NCBI GenBank assembly: GCA_013423325.1
Contig: BLJB01000286.1
Coordinates: forward strand, 1 to 34,089
Length of the DNA stretch: 34,089 nucleotides
Direction of reading: 5' to 3'
Source of the DNA: Usnea hakonensis
Taxonomy: Eukaryota > Ascomycota > Lecanoromycetes > Lecanorales > Parmeliaceae
Numbering within the stretch: the stretch's first letter is position 1; every line of letters begins with the position of its first letter. Positions 10,301 to 21,652 of the stretch are shown here, in pieces. Position numbers and translations under genes: made by a program. The notes under the pieces were generated by a model. The model was not told the origin of the DNA and did no database searches. It saw nothing but the letters and a program-made list of their open reading frames with translations.

Positions 10301-13300
10301 CTATAGTATACTTTCTAGCGCTAGAGGCTTTTATAATATATCTACTAGCTAAGTAAAAGCCTTCTCGCTCTATAAGATTATATAGACTTATTTAGAAAGC
10401 TTAATAGCTAGATTAGCTTTTTATAATAAGATATAGTAGTATCCGTTAACTTTAATATTTATAATAGATTCGATTCGAAGCCTTTTAGAGAGACTAATAG
10501 AGTTATTAGAGTTATTTCTAGTAAATACTATATAGAAAGATAAGTTAACTAGTATAGTAAATAGTATAATAGGGTACCTATTTACTAGCTTAAATATATA
10601 GTCTCTAGTAGATAGATTAAGATTATAGTACTCTATTAGAATTACGAGGTAAGATTTAATAGAAATAATAATAGGCTTTCTAAATACGATATCTTTTTTA
10701 ATAAAAGGCCTCGTTAATATTACTATAAAATTAAATATAGTACGATAGCTACTAATATAACTAGTATATATAAAGATTATTAAATTAATATCTTTTATAA
10801 TTAGAATATCTATTTTGATAAGTATCTTTATTCTAAGATTATTAACTATAAAGGTAGAACGCTAAATTAAGATATTAATAGCCTAACTATTATATCTTTC
10901 TAGTATATAGATATCTAGATTAATATACTTTATAATAGAGCAATAGCTTAATCTAATTTTATATATTATAAGTAGTAAATCCTTTCTAAGAATAATATAC
11001 TTTAGTAGCTATAATTTTAAAAAGCTATAATTTATAAGGGTAATAGAGTATCTAGTATTCTAATAGACTATTTCTACTATAGTACTAGGGCTTAGTTTTA
11101 CTATAATATATAAGTAGTAGTATAATTGTAGTAAGTATCTAGAGGTAGATTATAATTACTTTATAGACTTCTTAGCTTTTAACTTAATAATCTTAGTAAT
11201 ATTGTAAGTATAATTAATAAAAGCTTTAGAAGTTAGCTTAGTAGTAAATTTATAATATTCCTAACTTCTTAGATACTTATATAGTAGATTCTTAGACGTA
11301 AATAGTACTTAATAATAACGATAGATAAATAATAAAGGCTATAGTAGACTAGTAAAGTATATATTAGACTAAAATTCGTCTTTTTATAATAAGTAATATA
11401 ATAGATCCTTATTATTATAGAAGTCTTTTTTAGTTTCCGGATTATTACTATAGGCCTCCTTATAGTTAGTATCTAGATCCGGCTTTTTAGTATTCTATAC
11501 TTTCTCTCCTTAGTATATAGTAGTATAAGGGCGATTACGAAAAACTTTATAAGACCTCTAAGATCTATTATAGTCTTTTATAATAGTATTATTAAAGTTT
11601 CCTACTAACTCTTACTTTATATATCTATCCTATTATAGTACTTTACTAGGATAGGCTTAACTACTATATCTTTAGCTAGCTTAAGGTAGCCGATTTATAT
11701 TTAAAGCCTACTACGAAGCCTATAGAGTATTATTATAACTTTAATAAAAACGATTATAATTATCTTATTAATATATCTATTTATATTAATATAGAGGATA
11801 TCGATACTAGTAGGACGTAGATTAATAGGCTAATACTAAAGGTTATAATAGAATCTAATATATCTTTTATAATCTATTAGACTAATATTATAATTATTTA
11901 TCTCTATTATTATCTCTATTAATTTATAAAATCTAATAAAGGCTTCTACTACCGCCTAACTCGTCTTATATAATATTATAAAAGATATTTTACTTAGTAT
12001 CTAGCTAATTAAAAAAGCTAGTAAAAATAGTAGTTATAATAGGCTCTACTAAGTAGATTCGGAATTTAAAGTATATCTTAGTATAGATAAATAATAATTA
12101 ATTATATAATAGTAATCTTATAGTTTTAATATAATAAATAATATCTTATATATAGATTTATAAGGTATGTTTATTTTTAGTATTCTATAGCGAATAGCTA
12201 TAATAGTCTAAAGTATTCTATATATTAAAACCCTTTTTTTTAAACCTATTAATAATTATAATATATTAATAATTTATTAAGATATTATAAAGTAAGTCCT
12301 TTTTAAATTTACTAAGTTTAGTAGAATATTAAATTAAGGTACTACTACGTAGAGCTTAAATAATTATTAGTCTTATATTAATATTAGAATATATTTTAGC
12401 TAGATCCTTAAGATAGTTAATCTAGATAAATATATTATAATAATAAATATATTATCTAATATTAATAATAGCCTTATTATACTTACTCTTATAGTCTAGA
12501 TCGAAGTATTCTAAATCTTTAATATATATTTTACTACGAGCCTTAAATAATATAGACTATAGTAAAATAGTCTATATAGATTATAATACTATCTATATTA
12601 TAGATTACTATTATATAATATTATAAAGGTTATCTCTTAGAACCCTTATATTATCTTGAATTATTTAATATATAGTTTATAGAATCTTAGGATCTACTAT
12701 CGGAGCCGGTTAGCTATTCTAGCCTTATATATTAGTTATATTAGAAGGCTTTAGGGTAGTAATAGTAGAAGAATCCGATAAAGTAATATTAGAGGTAGTA
12801 AAAAGATCCGGGCTATCGAGTATAATAGCTAGATCTAGAGTACCTAGATTAGAAGTACTAGAGTTAGCTCCAGTTATAATAGATAATAAAGGTTATAATA
12901 GTAACTCTCTAAAATCTCTTATTATTATATTAAATCGTCTAAGAGCGTTTTAAAAGGTAGACTTATTAATAGTCTAAAATAGTAGCTAGAACGAATCGAG
13001 TAACTAGGATCGTACTTATATATAATAATCTTAATTAGACAGTACTTATTATAGTAGTATCGGCTTAGGAATATAGATTATAATATAGTATATATAGAAA
13101 GTAGTCGAGTATTTAATTAATTATAAATAAGGATAATTAGTATTAGTAAATTTAATAATCTTATAGATAGTAGTAAAGGTAGTAGTATTTAGAGTAATAG
13201 TATTACTTTTAACTTATAATTAGTAGGCTAGTTTAACTAATAGCTAAAAGGGCGATTAGATTATAATAAAGGAATCTAAAAAGGAAGTAGAAGACCTATA

Positions 13301-13586
13301 AAAAGCTACTATAGATAAATCTAAAGGCTACTATAAATATAATAATTAAAATAATATAATAATAGCGGAAATAATAAAGATATAAAAGTTAAATATCTAT
13401 AAAAGGCTTTAGTAGGCCTATAAGAGACTATAGTAAAGATATAAGAGTAGTATAGTAAAAGGTAATAGCGGAAATAGTAATAAAAGTAATAATATAACTA
13501 GTAATATAATTATATCTAGTAGATCTAGTTACTATAGCTAATTATATAGTAGCTTTATATAAACGGATTAGGGGTTACTACTATTT
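10300..13586 (-). pseudogene. Gypsy-1 5' internal region, presumed gag and protease
   Basis: By position this holds the primer-binding site, gag and protease upstream of RT. The first bases inside the 5' LTR on the minus strand (13586 downward) read AAATAGTAGTAACCCCTAAT; no tRNA match is clear after RIP. I could not recognise a capsid fold or a CCHC zinc knuckle. Cys and His codons would have become Tyr, removing the usual landmarks. The call rests on gene order alone. Confidence 0.5.
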
Positions 13587-13746
13587 TATAATAGTAGATC
13601 TAAATAATAGGATCATTAATATAATATATAAAAGTAATAAATAAATCTATCTAAAGAAGTAAATATAAGTAAGTAAATACTAAGATAATAACTAGATAAG
13701 AGCCATTATAATAATACTATAAGTTATCCGAGTTACTACCGTAACA
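13587..13746 (-). repeat. Gypsy-1 5' LTR
   Basis: 160-bp partner of 5846-6005. Its outer end (13737-13746, ending CCGTAACA on +) keeps CA, while the inner end is fully RIPed (TATAATAG where the other copy has TGTAATAG). Confidence 0.92.
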
Positions 13747-13751
13747 AATAA
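13747..13751. repeat. Gypsy-1 target site duplication (right)
   Basis: Second copy of AATAA, directly after the terminal CA of the LTR. Confidence 0.9.
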
Positions 13752-14502
13752 TCTTAGTAAAATTTAACTATTATTTATAATTTATATATATTTTAATTAG
13801 ATTTAAAATAGCTTATTTTAATAGATATACTATTAATATTAATTTATATTAATAATAACTTATAATTAAAGAGTTTAGAGTAGATATTCGAAACTTTTAT
13901 AATATTAGAATAATTTTTAGAATATATTATAAATATAATAATATTAAAATATTAGAGTTTAAAAATAATATTACTAATTATTAGAATTATTTAATATTAT
14001 TAGTAAAGACTCTTTATAAGATAATCTAAAATAATCTAGCGTTTAAATAGTAAACGGCTTACTTATTTAGTAAATAGATTATTTTTAGAGTTTTTATTTA
14101 AAGGTCCTAACTACTTAATATTCTCTAATAGATAAATATTACTATAATTATCTATATATTCTACTATTATAATAAATAACTCTCTATTATTAGCTTTTCC
14201 GGCTTTCTATATAATTATATATATATATTTAAAGTTATTTTTTAGAAGAGATTAACTAGAATTAATAAGAGTTATTATTATAATAATAATATAATTTTAT
14301 AGAATTAGTTTAGAGACCTTTTTTTTAATAATATAAAAGATAGCTTTCGACTCCTAATCCTCTAGCTCCTCTTATTAAATCTAGATAAATATCTTATAAA
14401 AATAGATATAGGATTTTTTAAATTTAATATTATTAGTTATTTTATCTATTACTTTTAGAGTCTTAATAAAAATTAAATCTCTATCTTTATTATTAGTATT
14501 AA
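13752..14502 (-). pseudogene. Long unidentified ORF, middle segment
   Basis: The minus-strand frame runs through the whole 751 bp between the two Gypsy elements with about 20 stops, all TAA or TAG. It starts in phase with the segment right of Gypsy-2 (CTT AAT ACT AAT AAT AAA, LNTNNK) and ends in phase with the segment left of Gypsy-1. Words include RDLIFIKTLKVIDKITNNIK, EELEDxESKAIFYIIKKKVS and SKLFNYKLLLI. Ile, Asn and Lys dominate, as expected from C-to-T and G-to-A change. The function is unknown. Confidence 0.6.
14498..14502. repeat. Gypsy-2 target site duplication (left)
   Basis: ATTAA immediately before the 5' LTR, repeated at 21648-21652. Confidence 0.92.
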
Positions 14503-14513
14503 TGTTATGCTGG

Positions 14514-14540
14514 CATTGCCGCATTACCATTGCGGCAATG
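14514..14540. repeat. Perfect 10-bp inverted repeat in Gypsy-2 LTR
   Basis: CATTGCCGCA (14514-14523) and TGCGGCAATG (14531-14540) are exact reverse complements around a 7-base loop. Degenerate CATTGC units recur over the next 40 bp. In the 3' LTR the same arms are degraded by C-to-T and G-to-A changes. It may be an RNA hairpin near the transcript start or simply part of the LTR promoter. Confidence 0.85.
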
Positions 14541-14582
14541 GCGGATCCGGACATTGCCACTACCATTGCAATGGCCGTATCG

Positions 14583-14608
14583 GCACTAGTACCAATCGGT
14601 ACTAGTGC
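14583..14608. repeat. Perfect 11-bp inverted repeat in Gypsy-2 LTR
   Basis: GCACTAGTACC and GGTACTAGTGC flank a 4-base loop AATC. The copy in the 3' LTR (21541-21566) differs by one C-to-T in the left arm, leaving a GC to GT wobble. Conservation in both LTRs despite RIP nearby fits a functional stem, for example a terminator/polyadenylation or packaging hairpin, but that is inference. Confidence 0.85.
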
Positions 14609-14689
14609 GATTACTATAGTACTTAAGTAAATTCTTAGGTAGTAATAATTTATCCTTTTTATATATTTACTTTATATATAAATATAATA

Positions 14690-16900
14690 TTAGTAGCTAT
14701 ACCTTAGTTACTTATTATTAAAGTACTAATAAACTATTACTTTAGGATACTAACCCGCTATTTATAGTATTACCGGTCTAGTAGGTCCTCCGTAGTATCG
14801 CTCTACTAAGTCGTCTAGAAGCCTATCTCTTAAGTAGTAATTCTAGCTTCTTCTAGTAGTACTATATTAGTATCTACTCCTATCGTAAATTTGATATATA
14901 CTATATATTAAATCTAAGTATATGCTAAGATTATCGCTTAGATCGAGATCTCTAAAAAGATTATAATAATTATAATCTATATTACTAGTTATTATTTATA
15001 GCCTAAGATAGTTATTATTTATTTTAAATAAGAATAGCCTCTATATTCTAATAGCTAGATTACTAAGTCTATCTAGCTTTATTAGTCTTTTAGAGTATTC
15101 TATAACTAGACTATTAATCTTTATATTACTCTAAAAGTTCGGTACTTCTTTTATTATTATAAACCGCTATCTACTAATAGTACTCCTACTAAAAATAGAT
15201 CCTTTTTACTAGTCCTTAACTCTCCTCTTTCTAATTATCGGTCTACTAGCGACCCTCTATATAAATATAGTAGGGCTACTTTTACTAATAAAGTAATCTT
15301 TTATTACTCTATTAAACTATTACCTAATCCCGCTATAGATAAATATATATAAGATAAACTAAATCCTAGTTTTAATTAAGCCTAGCGTATCGAACTAAAA
15401 AATATATTTTAAGACTTTACTCGAATACTATAACCGTAGTAACCTCTATATCTAGAAGTAAGGCTACTAAACCCGCTACTATAAGTACTAGTACTAGCCG
15501 GTAATCCCGGTCGATAGATACCTAGGGAAGTCGGCTTCTTCGATTCGATATATAATAGTAAATCTATCTTAAGTAGTATCTCTACCTTAGAATATACTAA
15601 TAAAGATATTTACTTTCGTAATATATATTTATTTATTAAGAGGGTAAACGAGTATATCGCTCTTAAAGGTAGTAAGGTAGTTAGAAATAATCTCTAGACC
15701 TATTTATAAGAAATTATATTAGAATAGTAGATAAGCGAGCTTTCTAAGATAGAGTATAGAATTATTAAGCTTAGAGATAGAATTAAGGAATAGAGTATAT
15801 TATTATATTCTAGATTTAAAGAAGACTCTAATATAGCTATTAATAATATACTCTATAAGAAGTATATACTATGTAATATAATTAACTAACGTAAACTATA
15901 AGAATTTGTCTAAAAGATTATTAGATTAATAAAGGATATTAGATTACTATAGATAAAAAACTAGCTTAATCTAATCTATAATAATATCGACTCGAATTTA
16001 CGTAGAGACCTTTAGAAGCCTAAGACTACTACTACTCTTAGTACTTTTCTAGGAAGTATAGATTCCCGTAAATATAACTAGTAGAAATATATATTACGAT
16101 ACGATAGATTTTTTAATAGTTTAAATAATTAGTAAAGTAATCGTTAAGTACGCTTTTCTAATAATAGATTATCTAGTTAATATACTAGTATTAGTTATTA
16201 CTAGAACTAGCCCATCTTCTAGTATAAAGATTATTAAGCTTATTTATAGAATTAGTATAAAAATTAGCCCTTAAATATATCTACTTATTTATAGATTATA
16301 GACCTAGTAAAGTAGTCCGCTTTTTAGTCTAAATAGTAAGATAAGTCTACCTAGTAGTCTAGAACTAATCGTAGTAAGATACGCTCCTAGCGTACTTACT
16401 AAGCTTCTACTAAGGATACGTAAAATAATAATAAGGCTAAATAATCCGAGATAGAAAATAATACTTACTATATTAATAATAGCGAAGATAAAGACTCTAC
16501 TATTAATATTAATTTTACTATTATAATTAAGACTACTAAGTACTTATATAGTAAATATAACGATATCTTTACTAGTAGAAATAAACTATTCTCTTACTTA
16601 TATAAAAATTACTAGTAATCTACGAAATCGATAAAGGCTAGATAGGGTAATATAGTATCTAAATTAGTTTAGCTAGCCTAGTCTTTTAGTTCTAAGTTAA
16701 TTAAGTTAGCTATCGGAACGCCTTATCCTATTATTATTTTAGAAGCTAAGCCTACTAATAAGACTCCCGGTTACGGATTTCGCGATTATAAGTATACTAC
16801 TATTAAGGTATAGTATTCTAGTAATCCGAAAGTATTAAAAGCTAATAATTATTTTAATACTAGTACTTCTATTACTTTAGGGGACCGGGCCTATATCTAT
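14690..16900 (+). pseudogene. gag: Gypsy-2 gag remnant and 5' internal region
   Basis: Placed between the 5' LTR and the protease by element order. Several stretches of the + strand are open and Ser/Thr- and charge-rich, for example around 15600-15830 where words with Lys/Glu appear. I could not identify a CCHC knuckle with confidence because Cys and His codons are turned to Tyr. No primer-binding site is recognisable after 14689. Confidence 0.5.
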
Positions 16901-19900
16901 AAGGTTTCGAATCTAGAAGTTAAGAAGCTTATAGCTCCTATACTAGTTAGAGGTCTAAGAAATTAGATTACTACTATTAATAAATATATTAATCTAGTTT
17001 CCTATATAGACGGTAAGATAGATAGTAAACCTATAACTACTTACTTTACTATTAAGATATATCTTATTAACGATCTTAAGGCTAATATACTCTTCGGAAA
17101 TAATACTATAACTATATAAGGGATTATTATAGATCTTAATTAAAAACTCTTAGAGTTCGGATACTATCGCGGTCTCTAGATATCTCTCGACGTTATTACT
17201 AGTAGAGTAATTAGTCGAGTCGTTAAGGCTAAAGCTATATTTTCTATTCCGCCGAAATCTACTATTAATATATCTATTTCTTTTAAGAGTAAATTATTTA
17301 AGGATTATAATTTCTTATTTAAACCTAATTATACTATTAATCTAGAAATTAATAGTGGTCTATATATTTATATAATTAACGCTTCTATCGATTTCGTATA
17401 AGTATATAATAATCTAGATAAGCTAATAACGCTACCTTTCTAATCCTACCTTAAAAATATAGTAGAGTACGTATAAGATAGTATTTATCTAGTATATCTA
17501 TCTATAGTAAAATTAGCTATCGGTAATATTAAGGGTTAATATAAGAAATAGAGTCTAGGAAACGCCTTTATATACCTAGAATAGATAGTAATAGTAATAA
17601 TTACCGGTCTAGCTACTATATCTAGAATAGTAGCTTCCGCGCCTTTTACTATAGTAGTATTATAAACTACTACGTTACCCGCTATAATAATATTATAAGC
17701 TACTCTATAAGTCGATTCTAAGCTAGAGTACGTTATATATAATAATATAATAGTCTATAGTAACTAATATACTACTAGTAGAATTATAAGCGTCGTCGAC
17801 GAATTCCTAGAAATCTAGACTAATAGGGGTACTACGATAAATATTCTAGAAAGCGAGTAGATACCTATCCTACTTAAGGACGATACGATAGTAAAGCTAG
17901 TAAAGGTCTATTCGGTCTCTACTAAATCTTAAATAGTTATTAATAATACGTTTAATAAGATATAAGTATAGGGGAAAATAATCTTTACTACTTAGCCGAT
18001 ATCTTTTAGTTTTCCGGTATTCGTAATATAGCGAGATACGCCGAACGGTAAAAAAGGGCGAATAGTTATTAATATTAGAGCTCTTAATAAGATAGTAGTA
18101 TCTAATAGCTACCTAATACTACTATAATCTAATATTATAAATATAGTAGCCGGATTTCGCTTTATCTTAGTTATTAATATTATTAGTTAGTTTTACTAGT
18201 TCCTTATCTAATACTAGAATTATTATAAATTTATAGTCGTAATATATAGAGGATAGAAGTAGTCGAATATAGCTTTAATAAACTATAAAGGTTTACTACC
18301 TTATATTTAATAATAGATTAATAAACTACTACGATCTATTAGGGAATTCTATAGAGCTTTTATTAATAATATTATTATCTTTTCTATAACTCTAGACGCC
18401 TATATCTAGTATCTTAGAAAGCTATTTATACTCTATTAGAATAAAAGAATTAATCTGAGTTCTACTAAATTATTTCTAGGGTATCCCTCTATTATACTAC
18501 TTAGCTAGAAAGTCGACTCCTTAAATATATTAACTTCCGAAGATAAACTTTAAATAATTACTATACTTTAGTTTTCTACTATATTACGTAACCTAGAAAT
18601 TTTTCTAAAATTAATTAGATAGTTAAGATTATTAATTCCGTAGTACTTCTAGCGAGCTATACCTCTATAAGTATATAAGACTATACTTACTACTAAGCTA
18701 CCTCTCGGTAGTAAAGAGTTTACTAGAAAATAATATTTTTAAGCTTCCTACTACGATTCTAGTTAGGAAGAGTTAGTTATATTTAATAATATTAAGAGTA
18801 TATTTACTAGTTCTAACTTCCTAGTCTATTTTAACGTATTAAGGATCCTACTTATCAACCTTAATACTTCTAAGGACTAGGATTTTATTATAATAGCCTA
18901 CTATATCCGAAATAACTAGAAAGAAGGTTTTATTAGGACTAATATATAATTAATACTATTTTTAAGTAAATTACTTAATTAAGCCGAACGTAATTATTAG
19001 CTAATAGAACTAGAAGTCGCCGGTATTATCTAGATCGTTAGAAAGCTTAGATATATAATTAAGTCTACTAAAGATATTACTATAATCTATACTAACTACT
19101 TAGCGGCTATATCTATCTCGAACTAGATTAGTCTTTTATCGTCTAGTACTAATAAGCTAAATTTACGTCTAGTTAGGGCTTTATAATATTTATCGTAATT
19201 TAATCTATTAGTATAATATAAGTTAGATAAATTAAATATCGTATCTAACGCCCTATTACGTCTTAAGGGTACTACTAATATACCGGATTCCACCGTACCG
19301 GATTTTAATATTAATATTCTAGATTCTCTAGCTATAGATATAGATTCCCTAGTTACTAAGGTACTAGATATCGACTATATTACTAGATAAGATCGTACTA
19401 TTAGATAGAAATTATTAAATACTTTTTATACTACCCTAGTAGAAATATCTAATAAATTTAAAATAAACCTTAAGGCGGTATATAGTAATAATAATTACTA
19501 GAAGGATATTCTTAAGATACTTAAAAACCCTATCGAAGGGGACTTAATAAGTATTAAAATAGACTTATAATTTAAATTACTAGGAGATTTAATCTACTAT
19601 ACCAATTAATCCAATAATTAAAAAAGGCTCTATATTCTAAATTCGCTAAAGTAAGAAATCTTTAAGACTATATATAATAAGTAATATTATAGGGGCTATT
19701 ACTAGTTCTATAATTATATCTATCCTTCGATCTATATATATTACCTCGCGCGGAATCTAAAGAGGTATATCGAGTATTATCTTAAATACTAGTTAAATTA
19801 GACTAAGAGGTATCGGCCTTATAGGAACCTCGTATTAATTAATTATTCTAGGATTTCTTTCTATACTATTTATATAAACTTTATTATCTTCTTATCTATA

Positions 19901-20300
19901 ATTAAGAATAAATTTAACTACCTTTTAATAATTATTTATAAGTTCTTAAAGCGTATCCTTCTAATTTTAAGAAAGACGACTTAGTCTACTATAAAGTAGA
20001 TAGAAGTAGTACTTCTAATATTTATATTCTATAGATAGAGAGTTCCTTACGCTATTATCTCGAATCGGGATACTAAATTTATATTAGTATTCTAGCGAGT
20101 AGTCTTTAGTAAACTTAGAATAACTTTACTTACTATAATAGTCTATTACCCCTAGATTAATAGATAGTCTAAAAGAACTAACTAGACTATAGAAATTACT
20201 ATATAATTCTATATTACTATTTAGAATATTTAGGATTTAGACTAGCCTCTAATTTTATTATATCTATAAGATTTACTTAATAATTCTAAAAGTAGTTTAA
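16900..20300 (+). pseudogene. pol: Gypsy-2 pol remnant (protease, RT, RNase H, integrase)
   Basis: Protease: near 17065-17120 LINDLKANILFGNNTI matches the C-terminal part of Gypsy aspartic proteases. RT: at 18356-18385 AFINNIIIFS is the YxDD box with both Asp changed to Asn; it is followed by a TLDAYI..LRKLF block and later by KLFLGYP. Integrase: at about 19760-19800 EYYLKYxLN is the zinc-binding Cys pair seen as Tyr. INFIIFL at about 19880 holds the first catalytic Asp as Asn. ISNRDTKF at about 20047-20070 holds the second. SKRTNxTIEI at about 20175-20200 holds the Glu as Lys. All these changes are G-to-A next to T, or C-to-T before A. Confidence 0.88.
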
Positions 20301-20773
20301 TTAACGTAGCTCTAAATAAAATCTTATATAGATTTAAGGTTTATAATATACTAGATATACTAGTAGACTTATCTTTAGAAGACTTTAGTCGTCTATATAT
20401 AATAAAGTATAAGTAGATAGAAGACTCTATAGTATTTATTAACGCTACTATAAAAGTACGTTATAATTAATATTATAAACCGGTTACCTTAGTTATCGGA
20501 TCTAAGGTATATCTTAAGCTTTATAATAGTTACGAGATCCCGGGAGTCTATTCTAAATTAGATAGATAACGAGTTAGCCCCTTTAAGATTCTAGAGCGAG
20601 TTAGTTAGCTAGCTTACTATATCGAATTACGTTCGAATATATATATCTATCTAGTTATTTCGATTACTTAACTAGAACCCGCTAAGACTAGGGATCTATA
20701 TAACCGTACTAAGAATAATAAGCCTAGTCCTATCGAGGAAGTAATTAATATAAGTAGACCTAATAATAAATTA

Positions 20774-20950
20774 AAACCTTATATTATTAAATAACTACTA
20801 GATAAGAGGCCTAATAAAAAAAGCGGTATTCCTAGCTACCTAGTTAAATAGCGAAGATAGGGATACGAATATAACGCCTAGATATTATCTAGAAAGCTCT
20901 AGAATTACTAGGAACTAATTAACGAGTATAAAGTAAGGGTAGTATAATAA
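20774..20950 (+). pseudogene. C-terminal chromodomain of Gypsy-2 integrase
   Basis: The + strand reads YIIKxLLDKRPNKKSG then YLVKxRRxGYEYNAxI and ELINEY, where x marks RIP stops. This is the standard chromodomain arrangement: Y-x-V-E-x-I-L-D-x-R, then YLVKW with an aromatic cage, then W, then ELI..Y. A chromodomain behind integrase marks the chromovirus branch of Ty3/Gypsy and in known elements directs insertion to heterochromatin marked on histone H3K9. Confidence 0.82.
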
Positions 20951-21460
20951 TCTAAGATATTTAAATCCGGAAGACCTCGTCGCTAACCTCTCTAGACTTC
21001 CGAAGTAGTATCTACTAAACGGTAAATCGTTCCGTATATACCGCAAGCTTTAGAAGTTATAGTACCGGCTCCGCTACCTATTAAACGCGGAAGAGGTCGT
21101 TCCTATAAGTATCTATATCGCTCCTAACTATCCTTATTAACTAGATAGGCCTCCCTAGTATAATACTATTTATATATATAGCTAGAGAAATCCTCCTAAA
21201 AACGAAAAAGCGAAACCGGACTATATAGAAGGCTAGTATTATATTACCGGATTAGTAATCTCTATATCTAGAACGTCGATCTCTACCGTAACTATATTTA
21301 CTACTATATTTCTAGAGTTGCTAGTAGGGAAGTTATAGGAGTTCCTAGGAAGATATTATTATAATAGATTAATATTCTAGTATAGCTATATCTACTTCCT
21401 TATATTACTTTACTATATATTAATAGCGAGGGCGCTACGGTCTTTTTTTCTTATTAGTAC
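20951..21460 (+). other. Gypsy-2 3' internal region
   Basis: Between the chromodomain and the 3' LTR. A Lys/Arg-rich reading (around 21000-21130) may be the tail of the polyprotein. The T-rich run at 21441-21449 precedes the LTR, but a clear purine tract at its edge is not visible after mutation. Confidence 0.45.
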
Positions 21461-21647
21461 TATTATACTAGTATTACCACATTATTATTACGGTAATAGC
21501 GGATCCGGATATTACTACTATCATTATAATGGCCGTATCGGCACTAGTACTAATCGGTACTAGTGCGATTACTATAGTACTTAAGTAAATTCTTAGGTAG
21601 TAACAATTCATCCTTTTTATATATTTACTTTGTATGCAAGCATAACA
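21461..21647 (+). repeat. Gypsy-2 3' LTR
   Basis: 187-bp partner of 14503-14689. The start is RIPed (TATTATAC in place of TGTTATGC). The final part from about 21602 keeps CA/TG and ends TGTATGCAAGCATAACA. All differences from the 5' LTR that I compared are transitions. Confidence 0.94.
21541..21566. repeat. Inverted repeat in Gypsy-2 3' LTR
   Basis: GCACTAGTACT and GGTACTAGTGC around AATC, the counterpart of 14583-14608 with a single transition in the left arm. Confidence 0.8.
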
Positions 21648-21652
21648 ATTAA
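21648..21652. repeat. Gypsy-2 target site duplication (right)
   Basis: Second copy of ATTAA, directly after GCATAACA. Confidence 0.92.

Larger units (their letters stand above)
5846..13746 (-). mobile_element. Gypsy-1: complete RIPed Ty3/Gypsy retrotransposon
   Basis: A 7901-bp element bounded by 160-bp direct LTRs (5846-6005 and 13587-13746) and a 5-bp duplication. On the minus strand the LTR runs TGTTAC...TTACA. The orientation is set by the coding motifs and by a short purine tract, AAGGGA, touching the inner edge of the left (3') LTR on the minus strand. Reverse transcriptase lies near 9500 and integrase near 7250-7650. RT before INT in the minus-strand direction is the Ty3/Gypsy order and excludes Copia. 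Every reading frame is broken by TAA/TAG; no protein can be made. It sits inside the long minus-strand ORF. Confidence 0.93.
14503..14689 (+). repeat. Gypsy-2 5' LTR
   Basis: 187 bp. The first ~110 bp keep CA/TG (GTTATGCTGGCATTGCCGC...), while the last ~70 bp are fully RIPed. This is the mirror image of the 3' LTR, whose final ~50 bp are the preserved part. It contains two strong inverted repeats, listed separately. Confidence 0.94.
14503..21647 (+). mobile_element. Gypsy-2: complete RIPed Ty3/Gypsy chromovirus-type element
   Basis: A 7145-bp element with 187-bp LTRs (14503-14689, 21461-21647) and a 5-bp duplication ATTAA. LTR ends form a perfect 8-bp inverted repeat, TGTTATGC...GCATAACA, each end preserved in the outer copy. 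Coding order on + is gag, protease, RT, integrase, chromodomain. All frames carry TAA/TAG. It is inserted in the opposite orientation to Gypsy-1, 756 bp to its right, within the same long ORF. Its LTR hairpins and partly preserved outer edges suggest it is not very old, but both LTRs are RIPed. Confidence 0.94.

Noticed and set aside
13560..13586. tRNA primer-binding site of Gypsy-1
   Set aside because: The bases inside the 5' LTR are too altered to match a specific tRNA 3' end.
5846..13746. Copia-type element
   Set aside because: RT precedes integrase in the coding direction, and the NRDPKFL/SKRTNQ integrase boxes are of Ty3/Gypsy type.
14381..14566. 61-codon minus-strand ORF starting with ATG
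   Set aside because: The ATG and first ~21 codons come from the antisense of the Gypsy-2 LTR; the rest is the decayed long ORF reached by chance fusion across the insertion junction. It is not a gene in its own right, though its second half belongs to the long ORF segment.
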